A stretch of DNA of 64,000 nucleotides from Rhynchopus sp. YZ270_cl-10 (lineage: Eukaryota; Euglenozoa; Diplonemea; Diplonemida; Diplonemidae): contig OZ037837.1 in the NCBI GenBank assembly GCA_964035575.1, positions 1,302,001 through 1,366,000 on the forward strand, in the 5' to 3' direction. A program made the position numbers and the translations under genes. Shown here piece by piece: positions 30,774 through 41,290 of this stretch (positions within the stretch are counted from its first letter, which is position 1; every line of letters starts with the position of its first letter). The notes under the pieces are model-generated. The model was not told where the DNA came from. It saw only the letters and a program-made list of their open reading frames with translations, and ran no database searches.

Positions 30774-31336
30774 ATACACAGTATTTTATTGAGGACATTT
30801 TATTTTATTTTTGCAATGCACCTTTTTTGTGACCCTGTCTTGCCATTTTCTTCCTGCCCCATTTTCTTCTTCTTTTTTGTGCAAAAACTTCACGTTTTCT
30901 TCTTCAGTGTCTGCATCTACCCATGAAACGGTTAGGTGTTTTGATGCACTTCCTACTTTATTACGCTTATTGTTACAGGAAAAAGTTTCCATATTTTTCA
31001 GAGTTTTGTACCCATACCAAAACCCTGTCCTGTCTGATACACAGGTACGACTTTGTGCAATGTAGGCAGTTTCACATGCTTTTTTGGTGAGCGGTTTGTG
31101 CACTCCACACTCCGCACCATTTACGGGCATGGCACGCCACAGTTTCTCTTTCACACGTTTTCTGCCATTGGTGCTGCTTCGTAGTCTCAGGAGCGACGCT
31201 CGCAACACCCGACAGGTTGTTACCCAAAAAGACCCACACCCTCTCATATTTTTGTACCTTGTTTCTGTCTTTTGTGCCATCCAACACCACACCACACCAC
31301 ACCCAGCAGTCTCTTCTTTTCGTACACCTCAGAACA
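30774..31336. other. Leader and upstream region of the receptor gene
   Basis: Mixed C/T-rich sequence, becoming a strong pyrimidine tract from 31308 and ending in CACCTCAG four bases before the ATG. The frame is open through 31217-31336 but has no upstream ATG, so it is read as untranslated. Confidence 0.5.
31308..31332 (+). other. Pyrimidine tract and AG before ATG
   Basis: CTCTTCTTTTCGTACACCTCAG followed by AACA-ATG. Third example in the window of an acceptor-like AG 4 nt from the start codon. Confidence 0.4.
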
Positions 31337-33958
31337 ATGGTGTCATGCGGCATCCAGTCGCTGACAGTGCTGCTGTGTGTGGTGTTGATCCTGTCGACGG
31401 GTGCGATCATCGGTGGCTTCACTCTGTCAACATGGGACAACCTTCTGGAGAAGGCACGTGACACAGGTGACGAGGGTTTCATCATGTGTCTCGACAGTGG
31501 TACGGCGGACATCGAAGCAGTCTCGGGGCGCTACCTGCGCTCTGTCATGGGCAATGTGGACACGGCGGTGAAGGAGTACCTGAAGGTGCCTGAGCAGCTG
31601 GTGATGGCACTGGCGAACCTGGCACGGGCACACCACCCAAACGTCAGCACGAGCCCTGCATTTGCGAACAAAGTAATGCGTCCTGCTGCACTGGCTGCTT
31701 TTGTGGCTGGGAAGACGGCAGGGGTGGACGCCATATCGGCAGAAGCGTACCCCTGGTGCCAGGCACATCCCTTTCCGTGGAAGCATGGGGACGGCTTCGC
31801 AGGGTGGGGCTCACGCTTCGGGTTCAGAGGTTTGCAGACATCAAGCGGCATCCCTCCGACGGATGGCTCCCCAGGACCAGACCTTCTGTACGAGTCGCGC
31901 GACCTAGCGACACTATCGGTGGGGCTGTCGGACTGGGCGATGTACACAGAAAGCAACGGCTTGGGGGACATCAAGAACCGATCAGCGCCGTGCAACCACA
32001 TGCCGGACTACAGCAAGAACCAGGTACGTGGGATGTGCATCTACCCCACTTTTTATGTTGAACCCCCGGGCTCCAAAGTGGTCGACCAACGTGGAAGACG
32101 TATGTACTACCTGGGTGCCGACGAGCCTGCCCTCAACCCTGCGGACACGCTTGTCTACTCATCCATGCAGGTGCAGTGGGACATCGTTACGTGGGGGATC
32201 AGCTACACCTACACCCACCCAGACATGTACACGATGCACCCCAAGCAGGGCAAGCGTGTGGGTTCCGTCAATGGCCAAGTGAGTGCGAAAGGGGTCACCG
32301 AGGTGGTGGAATCACAGCTGCTCCCGGCCAGCACGTCGCTGTACCTGGTGCAGGAAGACCAGCAGGGCTCAGTGGGTCTCCTTGTCGCGTACAACATCGG
32401 GCGGCATGTGACAGTGATCCCTCGCGACAACGGTATTGGTGTTGTCACGGACTTCGTATACAGCATCAACATAACGAACCACTCGATGGACGACGCCACG
32501 ATTCACACCCCCTCAGTGATTGCAGAGCACGGGCGGTTTGTGTTCACACACCCACGGAACTACAGAGACCTTGCGGAGATGACAAAGACGAGGTTCATGA
32601 AGTGGTCTGACTCGAACGGCACGGAGTACTGGACGATGACGTCGACAATTGAGCACAAAACGATTGTGTGGCACGCAAACCTTGTGATCCCGAGGGCATC
32701 TGTGATGGATACGATTGATGCGTCGACGAATGCAATCCGTGAGAAGGTGGCAGCTGATCTGTCCTCTGCAGACGCACAGCAGGAGGATGCTGTGGTGGTG
32801 ATGGTGATTGTTACCGCCGTGGCGATCATAGTCCTTCTGGCCGTTGCTGTTGTGTTCACACACTACATCACGTCCCCTCTGCTGAAGCTTGGGGATGAGA
32901 TGGCAAGTGTGGCTGTGATGGACCTGGAGGCTGTGGACACAGGCCGTGCAGTGTCGCAGCTGAGTGAAGTGGGGGAGATGCAGCGCAGCTTTGTTACCAT
33001 GGTGGCGAACCTGGTGGAGTACCGGAACTACATGCCGCAGAGTGTGCTTGTCAACGACAGTGACAACGAGGAAGTTTCTGTGGGGCGCTCTTCACCGGGG
33101 TCGAGGACGCGTTCAGGCACGTCGAGGTCTTCTCGTGGAAGGAGCAGTGCTGCCAGCTCCGTGGTTGTACAGAACCAGAAGGCACTGCTGCGTGTGGAAG
33201 GCTTGAAGAAGAAGAAGGTGTCGCTGGCACACATGAACGTCGTGTCGTGGCACGCCTTCTGCAAGAAGCAAAAGGACGCAGAAGTGCTCTCCGCACACGG
33301 GGGTGTGATTGAGAGGATCCTGTCAGCAGTGCAACACAACAAAGGTGTGTGCGACACGTTCGCAGGAGACAAGATGCTTGCCACTTTCAACGCCTTTGTT
33401 CCGAAGGCGTCGCACGCTGCTTCCTGTGTGAAGGCTGCACACGAAGCAGCAACGGCACTTGGTGAAGTGCACAAGATCTCGTACGGGTGCACGACAGGCG
33501 AGGCACGTGTCGGGAACATGGGCTGCAACAGGATGAAGAAGGTCTCTATTCTTTCACACTGCATGTCGTGGGTGGTTGTGCTGGAACGTTGGAACAAAAT
33601 GCATACCCTGCCTGGTGTTGTTGACCGCACGATGTCGCGCGATCTGGAAGGACAGGTGGTACTGCGTTGTGCGGGTGCTGTGCTGTACGAGAAGATGACT
33701 CAGAAGGCACAGACCGTGTTCGCTGTGAAGGGTTTGTGCGACAGCGAAAACGAGGAGTGGATGTACCAGCTTGAGTCCGCCGCAGCCAACCCGCACGCAC
33801 TGTGGAACGAGGTCTTCGAGAACATCATCAAACAAGACTTTGAGAAGGCGTCTTCCCTGCTGGACAGCGTCGCTCAGGACCAACGTGCAGAGTACGAAGA
33901 GCTGCTCTGCCACGTTCAGCACAAGGTTTACGCACCGTTTGTTGTGGATCTGCACTGA
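31337..33958 (+). CDS. Two-TM receptor with HAMP and degenerate nucleotide-cyclase-like domain
   Basis: 873 residues. Residues 8-30 are a signal anchor (SLTVLLCVVLILSTGAII). Residues about 33-483 form a large extracellular, probably Cache-like sensor. The second membrane helix is about 485-508 (VVVMVIVTAVAIIVLLAVAV), followed by a HAMP-like linker 509-565 and a Ser/Arg-rich segment near 580-600. The last 250 residues follow the class III cyclase pattern: FAGDKMLATFN (D678 as second metal Asp) and GEARVGNMG at 721-729. The first metal Asp is replaced by N634 (MNVVSW), and the usual purine-site motif reads VSILSHCMSW. It is probably a catalytically weak or dead cyclase homologue, acting as a sensor or heterodimer partner (inference). 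A single intact frame argues for function. Confidence 0.9.
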   Translation: MVSCGIQSLTVLLCVVLILSTGAIIGGFTLSTWDNLLEKARDTGDEGFIMCLDSGTADIEAVSGRYLRSVMGNVDTAVKEYLKVPEQLVMALANLARAHHPNVSTSPAFANKVMRPAALAAFVAGKTAGVDAISAEAYPWCQAHPFPWKHGDGFAGWGSRFGFRGLQTSSGIPPTDGSPGPDLLYESRDLATLSVGLSDWAMYTESNGLGDIKNRSAPCNHMPDYSKNQVRGMCIYPTFYVEPPGSKVVDQRGRRMYYLGADEPALNPADTLVYSSMQVQWDIVTWGISYTYTHPDMYTMHPKQGKRVGSVNGQVSAKGVTEVVESQLLPASTSLYLVQEDQQGSVGLLVAYNIGRHVTVIPRDNGIGVVTDFVYSINITNHSMDDATIHTPSVIAEHGRFVFTHPRNYRDLAEMTKTRFMKWSDSNGTEYWTMTSTIEHKTIVWHANLVIPRASVMDTIDASTNAIREKVAADLSSADAQQEDAVVVMVIVTAVAIIVLLAVAVVFTHYITSPLLKLGDEMASVAVMDLEAVDTGRAVSQLSEVGEMQRSFVTMVANLVEYRNYMPQSVLVNDSDNEEVSVGRSSPGSRTRSGTSRSSRGRSSAASSVVVQNQKALLRVEGLKKKKVSLAHMNVVSWHAFCKKQKDAEVLSAHGGVIERILSAVQHNKGVCDTFAGDKMLATFNAFVPKASHAASCVKAAHEAATALGEVHKISYGCTTGEARVGNMGCNRMKKVSILSHCMSWVVVLERWNKMHTLPGVVDRTMSRDLEGQVVLRCAGAVLYEKMTQKAQTVFAVKGLCDSENEEWMYQLESAAANPHALWNEVFENIIKQDFEKASSLLDSVAQDQRAEYEELLCHVQHKVYAPFVVDLH

Positions 33959-34078
33959 GGTCCTTTTTCACACACGTTCTTTATTCATTTTTATTACACT
34001 GGTTCCGTTTTCAGAGGTGATTTTTTCAGTCAACATCAACAATTTTCCATTACTTCCACTTCTTTTATTTTCGGGATA
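33959..34078. other. 3' flank of receptor gene
   Basis: T-rich 3' flank up to the foldback element. Confidence 0.4.
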
Positions 34079-34512
34079 AGGACAGTCTGGCCCACTCAGC
34101 GGCTTGGACAGTATGAGCGTAAAATGTTTGATAAAGACAGTTCAGACCCAGGCAGTGGTGGTGGTATCATGGCAGGGTCTGGTCGACAAGCACACTCGTG
34201 GGGTATGTGGGTTTTGCTGTCTTTCGGATTTTGCGGGTTTATGATTTACCCAACATGCTCGTGGGTTTTATGTGGGTTGATAAGCAGGCTTGATCAGAAC
34301 CCCGATAACTCACATAAAACCCACGAGCCTGCTGGGTAAACCACAAACCCGCAAAATCCGAAAGACAGCAAAACCCACATACCCCACGAGTGTGCTTGTC
34401 AACCAGACCCTGCCATGATACCACCACCACTGCCTGGGTCTGAACTGTCTTTATCAAAACGTTTTTGGGCCCATACTGTCCAAAAGCCACACTGAGTGGG
34501 CCAGACTGTCCT
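34079..34512. mobile_element. 434-bp foldback element, AGGACAGTCTGG ends
   Basis: Nearly the whole element is one inverted repeat (arms about 190 bp). Ends AGGACAGTCTGG / CCAGACTGTCCT, with TA on the left side. Subterminal GACAGTTCAGACCC is shared with the 36009 fragment and the 55404-57331 element, so the three form one family. TA next to the end suggests Tc1/mariner-type insertion. Confidence 0.8.
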
Positions 34513-34967
34513 TTTCCATTTATGTCTTTTGGTCTCTTTTAATCCACCCCCGTCGGGGGTGCCTGCATCAGCTCCCATTTCTTTTCTTTTATTTCCTCCC
34601 TCCCTCTTTTTTTGAGTGTCAGTGCCTGCGTCCCCGAGGCGTTTGCACTATCAACTTTTATTTGCAGTAAATGGCATGTAGCTTTTCATTGGAGAACCCT
34701 TTTCAAAAAAAAGCAGTGGCATGACAACGCTCATCAATCAAAACAACAGAATTTTTTACCCTGTTTTAGTTTGGTCTTTTTCTCCTCTCCCCACGGGCGT
34801 TAAAGACCACCAAAACAAAATAGAGCACAAAGCAAAAACAACAACTTTTCATGTCAAACTTCCCCCGGGCGTTAACTTCTTATTTGAACCTCGTTGTGTG
34901 TGCTTTCTCGAATGGAAAGTACATGAAATTGATTTGATGGGAGTTGTGCCCAACCACAGTACACAAA
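34513..34967. other. Intergenic, no gene
   Basis: AT-rich. A hairpin motif at 34616-34655 (GTGTCAGTGCC ... GCACTATCAACTT) matches 19048-19085. Confidence 0.5.
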
Positions 34968-35070
34968 TACCGCATTTGTACAAATTATCGACTGCGATAA
35001 TGTTCAACCTTTTCAGGATTTTTCTCGAAGTTCCACCTTTTTAAGGTCGATAATTTGTACGATTACGGTA
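34968..35070. mobile_element. 103-bp MITE, TACCG ends
   Basis: TACCGCATTTGTACAAATTA inverted at the right as TAATTTGTACGATTACGGTA. Same family as 27695, 36329 and 38935. Confidence 0.75.
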
Positions 35071-35426
35071 CCGTGTGAACCTAAATAAGACATTTATTGT
35101 ACATCAGAGCCCCTCCCCACATCGTTCCCTTTGCTTTCTTTTGTCTTGCACATATTTTATTTTGTTTTGAGTGTGCAAGAAACCTTGAAATGCGAAAAAA
35201 AGCTCAAAAAAAGCTCAAAACAGCTCCCTGGATCTGTCTGCAAAGACGTGCGTACCCCAGAGACCCCTCCTTCCCGGACCTCCCCACCCTCTTGTTCTTT
35301 TGTGTGATGATACATGAATTTTTATTCCTTTCTCTGATTTAAAGGTTGTGCACTCCTCCAGAAACAAAGAAACATTGAAATACTTCTGTCCCGAGGCTTT
35401 TGTCCATTTTAGCTTTAACCCGATTG

Positions 35427-35472
35427 ATCACGGATACTGCTGGATGTGGCCAGATCTGGCAGTATCCGTGAT
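35427..35472. repeat. Perfect 14-bp hairpin
   Basis: ATCACGGATACTGC is perfectly inverted at 35459-35472, with an 18-base loop containing a nested CCAGATCTGG. Lies just upstream of a structured repeat copy. Confidence 0.7.
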
Positions 35473-35505
35473 TGGCTACCACCATTTTCCCCCCATTATT
35501 TCCCT

Positions 35506-35646
35506 AGTTTCGACAGCGAAACGTTTCTCCAAGTATTGCACGGGAAACAATATACAAACGGGTGCAGGGTGGTTCCGTGCATATCATAGAACCTGGCACC
35601 TTGTGTGTCTCCCAAAAAACCAAAAGCGTTGTGTGTGTAGTTTTGA
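35506..35646 (+). ncRNA. Structured repeat family II, copy 1 (possible RNA)
   Basis: Three hairpins in series: GTTTCGACAGCGAAAC; GTTTCTCC with GGGAAAC; GGTGCAGGGTGGTTC with GAACCTGGCACC. About 92% similar to 55225-55372. The copies at 38704 and 54928 differ in sequence but keep all three hairpins, pairing different bases. Confidence 0.45.
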
Positions 35647-36008
35647 AGGAAAAAATACAATACTGGAATGGTGTGGTCGAAAGTCGCGGAGTATACCGTT
35701 AAGACTTTGTCAAGACTTTCACTTCGACCCCGCCATGGAACAACGTGAGGTAGCTACTGTGTGTAGCTGTAGGATATGGTAGACGTACAAATGGTACTCT
35801 TTGTTTGTTAGGCTAAAAATATATCAAAATAATGGACAAAAGCACGGGAGAGTGCCCTCAAAAAGTTTTTTTATTCTCGGCTGTGAAAAGACCTTTTTGT
35901 TTGGTTTGGTTTTTTTGTTTTGTTTTTTCTTGCGAAAACAGCTTTTGAAAGACGAAACCAACGTCTCTCATCCAACCTTTTTCCTACCTTACCCCAAAAT
36001 GTTTTAAG

Positions 36009-36215
36009 AAAGACAGTTCAGACCCAGGCAGGTTCTCGGGGTTCTGATCAAGCCTGCTTATCAACCTACATAAAACCCACGAGCCTGCTGGGTAAACCAC
36101 AAACCCGCAAAATCCGAAAGCCCGCAAAACCTACATACCCCACGAGTGTGCTTGTCAACCAGACTCTACCATGATACCACCACCACTGCCTGGGTCTGAA
36201 CTGTCTTTATCAAAA
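36009..36215. mobile_element. Truncated copy of the 34079 foldback element
   Basis: Carries one arm (CACGAGCCTGCTGGGTAAAC and following sequence) and the short end of the other, with GACAGTTCAGACCCAGGCAG at one side and its inverse at the other. Confidence 0.75.
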
Positions 36216-36328
36216 CACAAATATTTTCGGGTGCGATAAACGAAAAAGTGTTTTTTCTTGTCTTTCATTTATGCTTTATGCTTCTCTGTCATATTCTGAA
36301 GTCGTTTTCTATTTTTTGAAAACCAGAT

Positions 36329-36440
36329 TACCGTATTCGTAAATATGTTCGACCGTACTAATGTTCGACCGTAATAAAGTTCGTCATTTTCCGGATTTTT
36401 CGGGAAGTTCGACACTTTTTACGGTCGAACATTAGTACAG
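36329..36440. mobile_element. MITE, TACCGTATTCGTA ends (partly decayed)
   Basis: TTCGACCGTA / TACGGTCGAA palindromic units. The right terminus has decayed. Closest relative is 38935-39064. Confidence 0.7.
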
Positions 36441-36713
36441 TTGGTGGTAGAAAATTTTTTGTGATAGGGGGGTTTTTTTTTATGTGAAAGAGAAAACCGA
36501 CGCAGGAGTCTTTTATCGAAAACTGTTTTCTTCTCCGTTAACGCACAAAAACACTTGACAGAAAAAACTTTTTCACACAACGTTTTTTGCTATTCTTTCT
36601 CCTTTTTTAACTCTCTGCTTTTCATCTTTTTTAAAAATCCCACCATCCCACCCTTGAAGCTTGTTGTTTTTCTTGTTCAAATAGCGTTTTCGTTTTTGTT
36701 GTGTGTGAAAAGT
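36441..36713. other. Intergenic, T-rich
   Basis: T-rich; the block CGACGCAGGAGTCTTTTAT at 36498 resembles 54903, next to a structured repeat copy. No gene. Confidence 0.4.
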
Positions 36714-38577
36714 CACATCGTGGTAGTAGTGCGACTGGTTCGACTACGCGAGGTCATGATGGCAGTGAGCCTCGTGCTTGACACTCCATTCTCGCCGATG
36801 TATGTGCATATTTTTGTTTTTCTTGTTGCATTTTTTGCTTTGGAGGGTACAAACATACGAAGCGGTACGTGTACGGTGGTACGGATATATACAAACCAAA
36901 GATTGGGCTCTTTCGGATCGAGTGACTGTAATAGTGTGTGTGCTCGGAAACGAGTACTGTCATTTTTTGTTGTGTTTAATGTTCATTGTGTGATCTGTGG
37001 TGAGGAAGCGTTCCAACTTTTCAACCTCTTCCCCAAGTTACCTTTCGCGCTTTCTTCACCCTCCCCTGTTTTAGATTCAACAGAGAGTGTACGGTACGTT
37101 TTTCTTTGTTTCCCCTCATTTTTTCCAATTCAAGCAAGACTCACAGAGTGGGGTCAAAAATGCAATTAGTCAGCTTGTGTGTGTGTGAAGTCACATCGTG
37201 GTAGTAGTGCGACTCGGGTCGACTACGGGAGTTGGGCAGTGTGCAGGAGCGATCCGACACGCAACTCTTGATGTGCCTCATCGGTAGTAGTGCGACTGGG
37301 GTTCGACTACGCGAGATGATGATGGCAGTGGGCCTCGTGCTTTACACTCCATTCTCGCCGATGTGTACCTGCCTCCTTAAAAGCCAAAGGGGGTGTAGTG
37401 CGTCACGGGTACGACTACAATAGGTTGCGGAAATCTGCAGAGTAGGATTTACTTCTGGCAGGCAACCTAGGGTGGCATACTTTAGCTGTATGTCAAGCAT
37501 TGTTTCTTCACATCGCGAGATGATGATGGCAGTGGGCTTCGGGCTTTACACTCCATTTCTCGCTGATGTGAGCCCCCACTTAAAAGCCAAAGTGGGGTTT
37601 GTAGTGCATCACGGGAACGACTACAATAGGTTGTGGAAATTAGCAGGTTAGGATTTACTATCTGACAAGCAACCTATGGTGGCATACTTTAGCTGTATGT
37701 CAAGCATTTTTTCTTTCACATCGGTAGTAGTGCGACTACGCGAGATGATGATGGCAGTGGGCCTCGTGCTTTACACTCCATTTCTCGCCGATGTGAGCCC
37801 CCACTTAAAAGCCAAAGTGGGTTTGTAGTGCATCACGGGAACGACTACAATAGGTTGTGGAAATTAGCAGGTTAGGACTTACTATCTGACAAGCAACCTA
37901 TGGTGGCATACTTTAGCTGTATGTCAAGCATTTTTCTGTTTTTCGTATTCTCTTTGTTGCATGGGTTTATTTTCACTAAAAAAGCTGCAACGGGAGCAAT
38001 GTGGCTCGGGTCGACGCATTTTATCATCTTATCTTTTACCTATGTAACCCCTGTGATTTTCTTTTAATTTGTGTGGTTGTCACCAATGTGTCATCGGGAG
38101 CAGGGCGACTCGGGTCGACTGCGAGAGAATTGTTGATAGTGTGCGGACGCAGCCGACACACAATCTCTGTTAGGACCGTGCGCATGGTTTGCGTCTTATC
38201 GTCATGTTTTTAGTTGTGTATCCTTTTCCTGTTTTTATGCACTCATGTGTTATGTCACTTAGGTTGTGCGAAATTTTGCAGGTAGGTCCTGACAGGCAAC
38301 CTGTGGTGGCATACTCTAGCTGTATGCCAAGCAATTCTTCTGTTTTTCTTCTCCTTGTCGCATGGGTCTGTTTTTTCACTAATAAAGGTGTAGCGGGAGC
38401 AGTGTGGCTCGGGTTGACTCACCTTATCATCCAATTTTTTACCTGTGTAACCCCTGCGTGTCTCTTTTAACTCGTGTGCTATGTTTCATATTAATGATCC
38501 ATCGGGAGCAGTGCGACTCGGGTCGACTGCGAGAGGCTGTTGTTGGTAGTGTGCAGACACGCAACCTCGGATGTGCT
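36714..38577 (+). ncRNA. Array of structured RNA-like units (family I), seven copies
   Basis: Unit 1 copies start near 36714, 37192, 37279, 37509, 37717, 38092 and 38501. Each reads as a junction: outer CATC/GATG stem, hairpin GTAGTGCGACTCGGGTCGAC plus TAC (CGAC-TCGG-GTCG nested in GTAGT/ACTAC), and a second hairpin. Changes preserve pairing: GTAGT/ACTAC becomes GCAGT/ACTGC at 38514, and the second stem is GGAGTTG/CAACTCT at 37227 but AGAGA/TCTCT at 38124. Unit 2, at about 37396, 37603, 37822 and partly 38261, has stems GTAGT/ACTAC, TAGGTTG/CAACCTA and GGCATAC/GTATGTC; two copies end in T5-T6, as Pol III transcripts do. Units 1 and 2 alternate with a period of about 210-230 bp. No known RNA family recognised. 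Confidence 0.5.
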
Positions 38578-38703
38578 ACCTATGCAGATGTTATTCTCAT
38601 GTTTGCTTTTTCTTCGTGGGGATGTTTCTCTCCCCCGGATAACTTTGAACTACTATTGACTTAGTGTTATATTGTCTTTATTGCTGCTTTAAAAGTCCCA
38701 TTT

Positions 38704-38885
38704 CCTGGTCGCGATAGCTCGCGAACTTTCCTGCAGTCAACGCAGGGAAAGAATAATCAACGATGTGATACAGGATATGGGTGGTTCAGTGATTCCACAG
38801 AACCGACACCATTGATGTGTCTCAACCAAAACCAAATAATTAGAAATTAAAAAAGAGAGAGTTTTTGAAGTAAGGAAAGAAAACT
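38704..38885 (+). ncRNA. Structured repeat family II, copy 2
   Basis: TCGCGATAGCTCGCGA hairpin; CTTTCCTGC/GCAGGGAAAG hairpin at 38726-38751; GGGTGGTTC with GAACCGACACC at 38779-38810. Over 90% similar to 54928-55107 along about 180 bases, and structurally equivalent to the 35506 and 55225 copies. Confidence 0.5.
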
Positions 38886-38934
38886 GGTTGGTTGGTCGGT
38901 TACAGTGAGCAAAAAGAAAAAAAAAAAAAAAAAA

Positions 38935-39064
38935 ACCGCAAACATGTTCGACCGTACTAATGTTCGACCGTAAATATGTTCGACCGTAATAAAGTTCGTC
39001 ATTTTCCGGATTTTTCTGGAAGTTCGACACTTTTTACGGTCGAACATATTTACGAATACGGTAT
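38935..39064. mobile_element. MITE, TACCGTATTCGTA family
   Basis: TTCGACCGTA repeats with a right end CGAACATATTTACGAATACG then GTA. Inserted next to structured repeat copy 2 after an A-run. Confidence 0.75.
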
Positions 39065-40495
39065 ATGGCGTCAATAACGCCCCCCTCGGTGAAGCGTACA
39101 ACTAAAACAATCCTCTTTTTTTTTGTTTCCCGTTTTTCCTGTGTTGGTGAAGGACAGCTATTGACACTGCAGTACTGTGTTGTGTCTACACTGCGATGTT
39201 TCCACATTGCTTCCATCCTAATTCAGTTTCAATTTTTGGACAAAAAAAAATACAAAAAAAGGGTTTAGGCGAACATATAATGTAGTTGGGTACACAGCCC
39301 CTAGTTGCCCCCACCCCCCTCGCCCCTAAAGGTGGGTAATTAGGCGATTTTTTGACACAACAAAAAATAAGTAAATGCACCCCTCCCGCATCCAACTGAT
39401 GAGTTCGTTTGTTTTCAAGTGTTCGTGTTGTCTTTTCCCTTTTGTCTCGTACGGTGCGGACCACTCACGTACCACCCTTTTCCTGAGCTCAACATGAGAT
39501 GCGTTTGTTTTTAGCACGCTCCACTCTTTGTCCCGTTGTTATGTTTTATCGGGAGGGTCCAAGATTTTATGATTCCATGCAATGCTAAAAGGAAATTGAA
39601 CACCGTATCCTACCCCCATCCTTTTTTCCATTTGTTCTAATCCGGGGTGGGTTGGAGTAGAACCACATTTCACCGACAGGTCGAGGTGTGTGCGTTTCAC
39701 CACAACCTCTCCCTTTTGTCTCTATTGTTTTTATTGCTTTATTGTTTTCGGGGGTGGGGGGAAAAACATAAAAAGGGAAAGTAGGGTGCGATTTCAATTT
39801 CACCATTTCCTTTTTCAGGGATTGCGCTCCATATACACAATAAGGTTTAAGGCACACCCACAATACTTTTGGCCGTGGGCTGGACCTAAAACTTGCATCG
39901 CCTGTAAGGGCTGTGCTGATTGATCTGACTGAATAAAAAGGGGAAAAAAACTCACGCGAAAAAAAGCGAGGTGTCTACATGTTATTAAATGTTCAAATTA
40001 TTCAAAAAGTTTGGGTACATTTAGTGCACCCTGCTATACATTACTATTCAGTAGAATGGACAGTATATGCAATAAAATATTCAACAGCCCCTTGAAGTCT
40101 CCCCCTTCCCTTCTCCCTTGCTCCATACAATGAAATACAATACCAAACAAACAGAGTAGCAAAAAACAAAAACAAAAACAAAACTCCCCCCTTCAAAAAA
40201 AATACCAAAAAATGCACAAAACAAAGCCCTCCCTACCCCCATTCAATCGAGTCCTCCACTACTGTGCATCCCCGCACAGGTGAGTTTGTGGCGCCGGAGA
40301 ACACGTTGACAGCATCAAGCGACGGACAGCAGACGGGATGGACCAAACTAAACTCCCCAGTGGGTTGAAACCACCCAGAAAACCCCCACCCTCCCCACTT
40401 TCCCTCCCATTTTTTTTGACACCCTCCACAGAAAACACTTTGAAAAACTCATCTATTTTCTTCTCCAATAATTGGGTTGGGTTGATATAGCTTTG
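39065..40495. other. Intergenic with one arm of a dispersed inverted repeat
   Basis: AT-rich. A block at 39676-39800 (GGTCGAGGTGTGTGCGTTTC and onward) recurs inverted at 41325-41430, bracketing the gene-like segment at 40.5-41.3 kb. No other gene supported. Confidence 0.5.
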
Positions 40496-41290
40496 ATGGG
40501 TGGACAGGAGTCGACTGAGGGGAAGAGACAGGGGCACTACGACGACTCCCATTCCGCTCGCACGACCCGACACGGCACACACACCCGCGCACCGCACCCA
40601 GGGTCCCCCGGGAAGAAGGTGCAATGGGGGTCGCTCCCTCACGGAAGCAGGCGTCCGGGGTCCCCTTCCCCACCACGCCCTGCTACCGGCAGGCCAAGCC
40701 CCCCAAGGACAAGCTCTAAACCTACACAACCACATCCTTCTTCCCCGCGTAGATCTGCTCCTTCCCCCTCTTCGTGGTATGCGTGCAAACCGGATACGAT
40801 TATTCCGCGAGGGAGTCCTGGGAGGACGCATTTTCAAGTACAACGTGAGGTGGGGTATTCTTGGCGTGATGCTGGGACCGGGGGGGTTCAGGAGCATGTT
40901 GTAGTGGGGGCAGTGTTCATACGGACGATGCACCTCGAGGTGTTGGGGGGGAGGGTGGGGGAGTTTGAGTCTCGCGCGGCGTTGGATGTGGCGCAGTGTG
41001 TAGGTGTGCCGCTGCCGGCGTGGTGTGTTGATGTGAAGGCGGATGGGACACCGGAAGGCATCTGCATGCGGTACTGCATCGCACTCCCCGCAGACGGCCC
41101 GCATGTAAGCGAAGTGCTCTCGCGCGTCGCAGCCGTGTACGCACAGCGCATCATCCGCCTGCAGAACACCGAGCTTGCCTACCACACCCTATCCGGTGTC
41201 TCCACCCCTGCCGTCATCGTGTATGAACGGTCTACCCTCCCTTCTGCAGTACATCGTACCCAAGCAGGGGTTACTGTACAACCTAGATAG
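40496..41290 (+). CDS. Unrecognised gene-like segment, probably partial or decayed
   Basis: GC-rich. The frame from the ATG at 40496 gives 264 residues: a low-complexity Ser/Pro/Arg-rich first half, then a normal-looking last 120 residues (for example VGAVFIRTMHLEVLGG, RYCIALPADGPHVSEVLSRV). In the first half the other two frames also have protein-like stretches, notably RGMRANRIRLFREGVLGGRI near 40770, so the true N-terminal frame may differ or be broken. No family is recognised. A fragment of its 3' half (41004-41090) is duplicated at 41437-41523. Confidence 0.35.
   Translation: MGGQESTEGKRQGHYDDSHSARTTRHGTHTRAPHPGSPGKKVQWGSLPHGSRRPGSPSPPRPATGRPSPPRTSSKPTQPHPSSPRRSAPSPSSWYACKPDTIIPRGSPGRTHFQVQREVGYSWRDAGTGGVQEHVVVGAVFIRTMHLEVLGGRVGEFESRAALDVAQCVGVPLPAWCVDVKADGTPEGICMRYCIALPADGPHVSEVLSRVAAVYAQRIIRLQNTELAYHTLSGVSTPAVIVYERSTLPSAVHRTQAGVTVQPR

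Noticed and set aside
31217-31336. N-terminal extension of the receptor-cyclase gene
   Set aside because: The frame is open but has no ATG before 31337, and the sequence is leader-like with a pyrimidine tract. The signal anchor begins right after the 31337 ATG.
37306-37325. tRNA B-box (GGGTTCGACT) near 37308
   Set aside because: It lies in one arm of a repeated hairpin; other copies read CGGGTCGACT and lose the match. No tRNA cloverleaf can be drawn.
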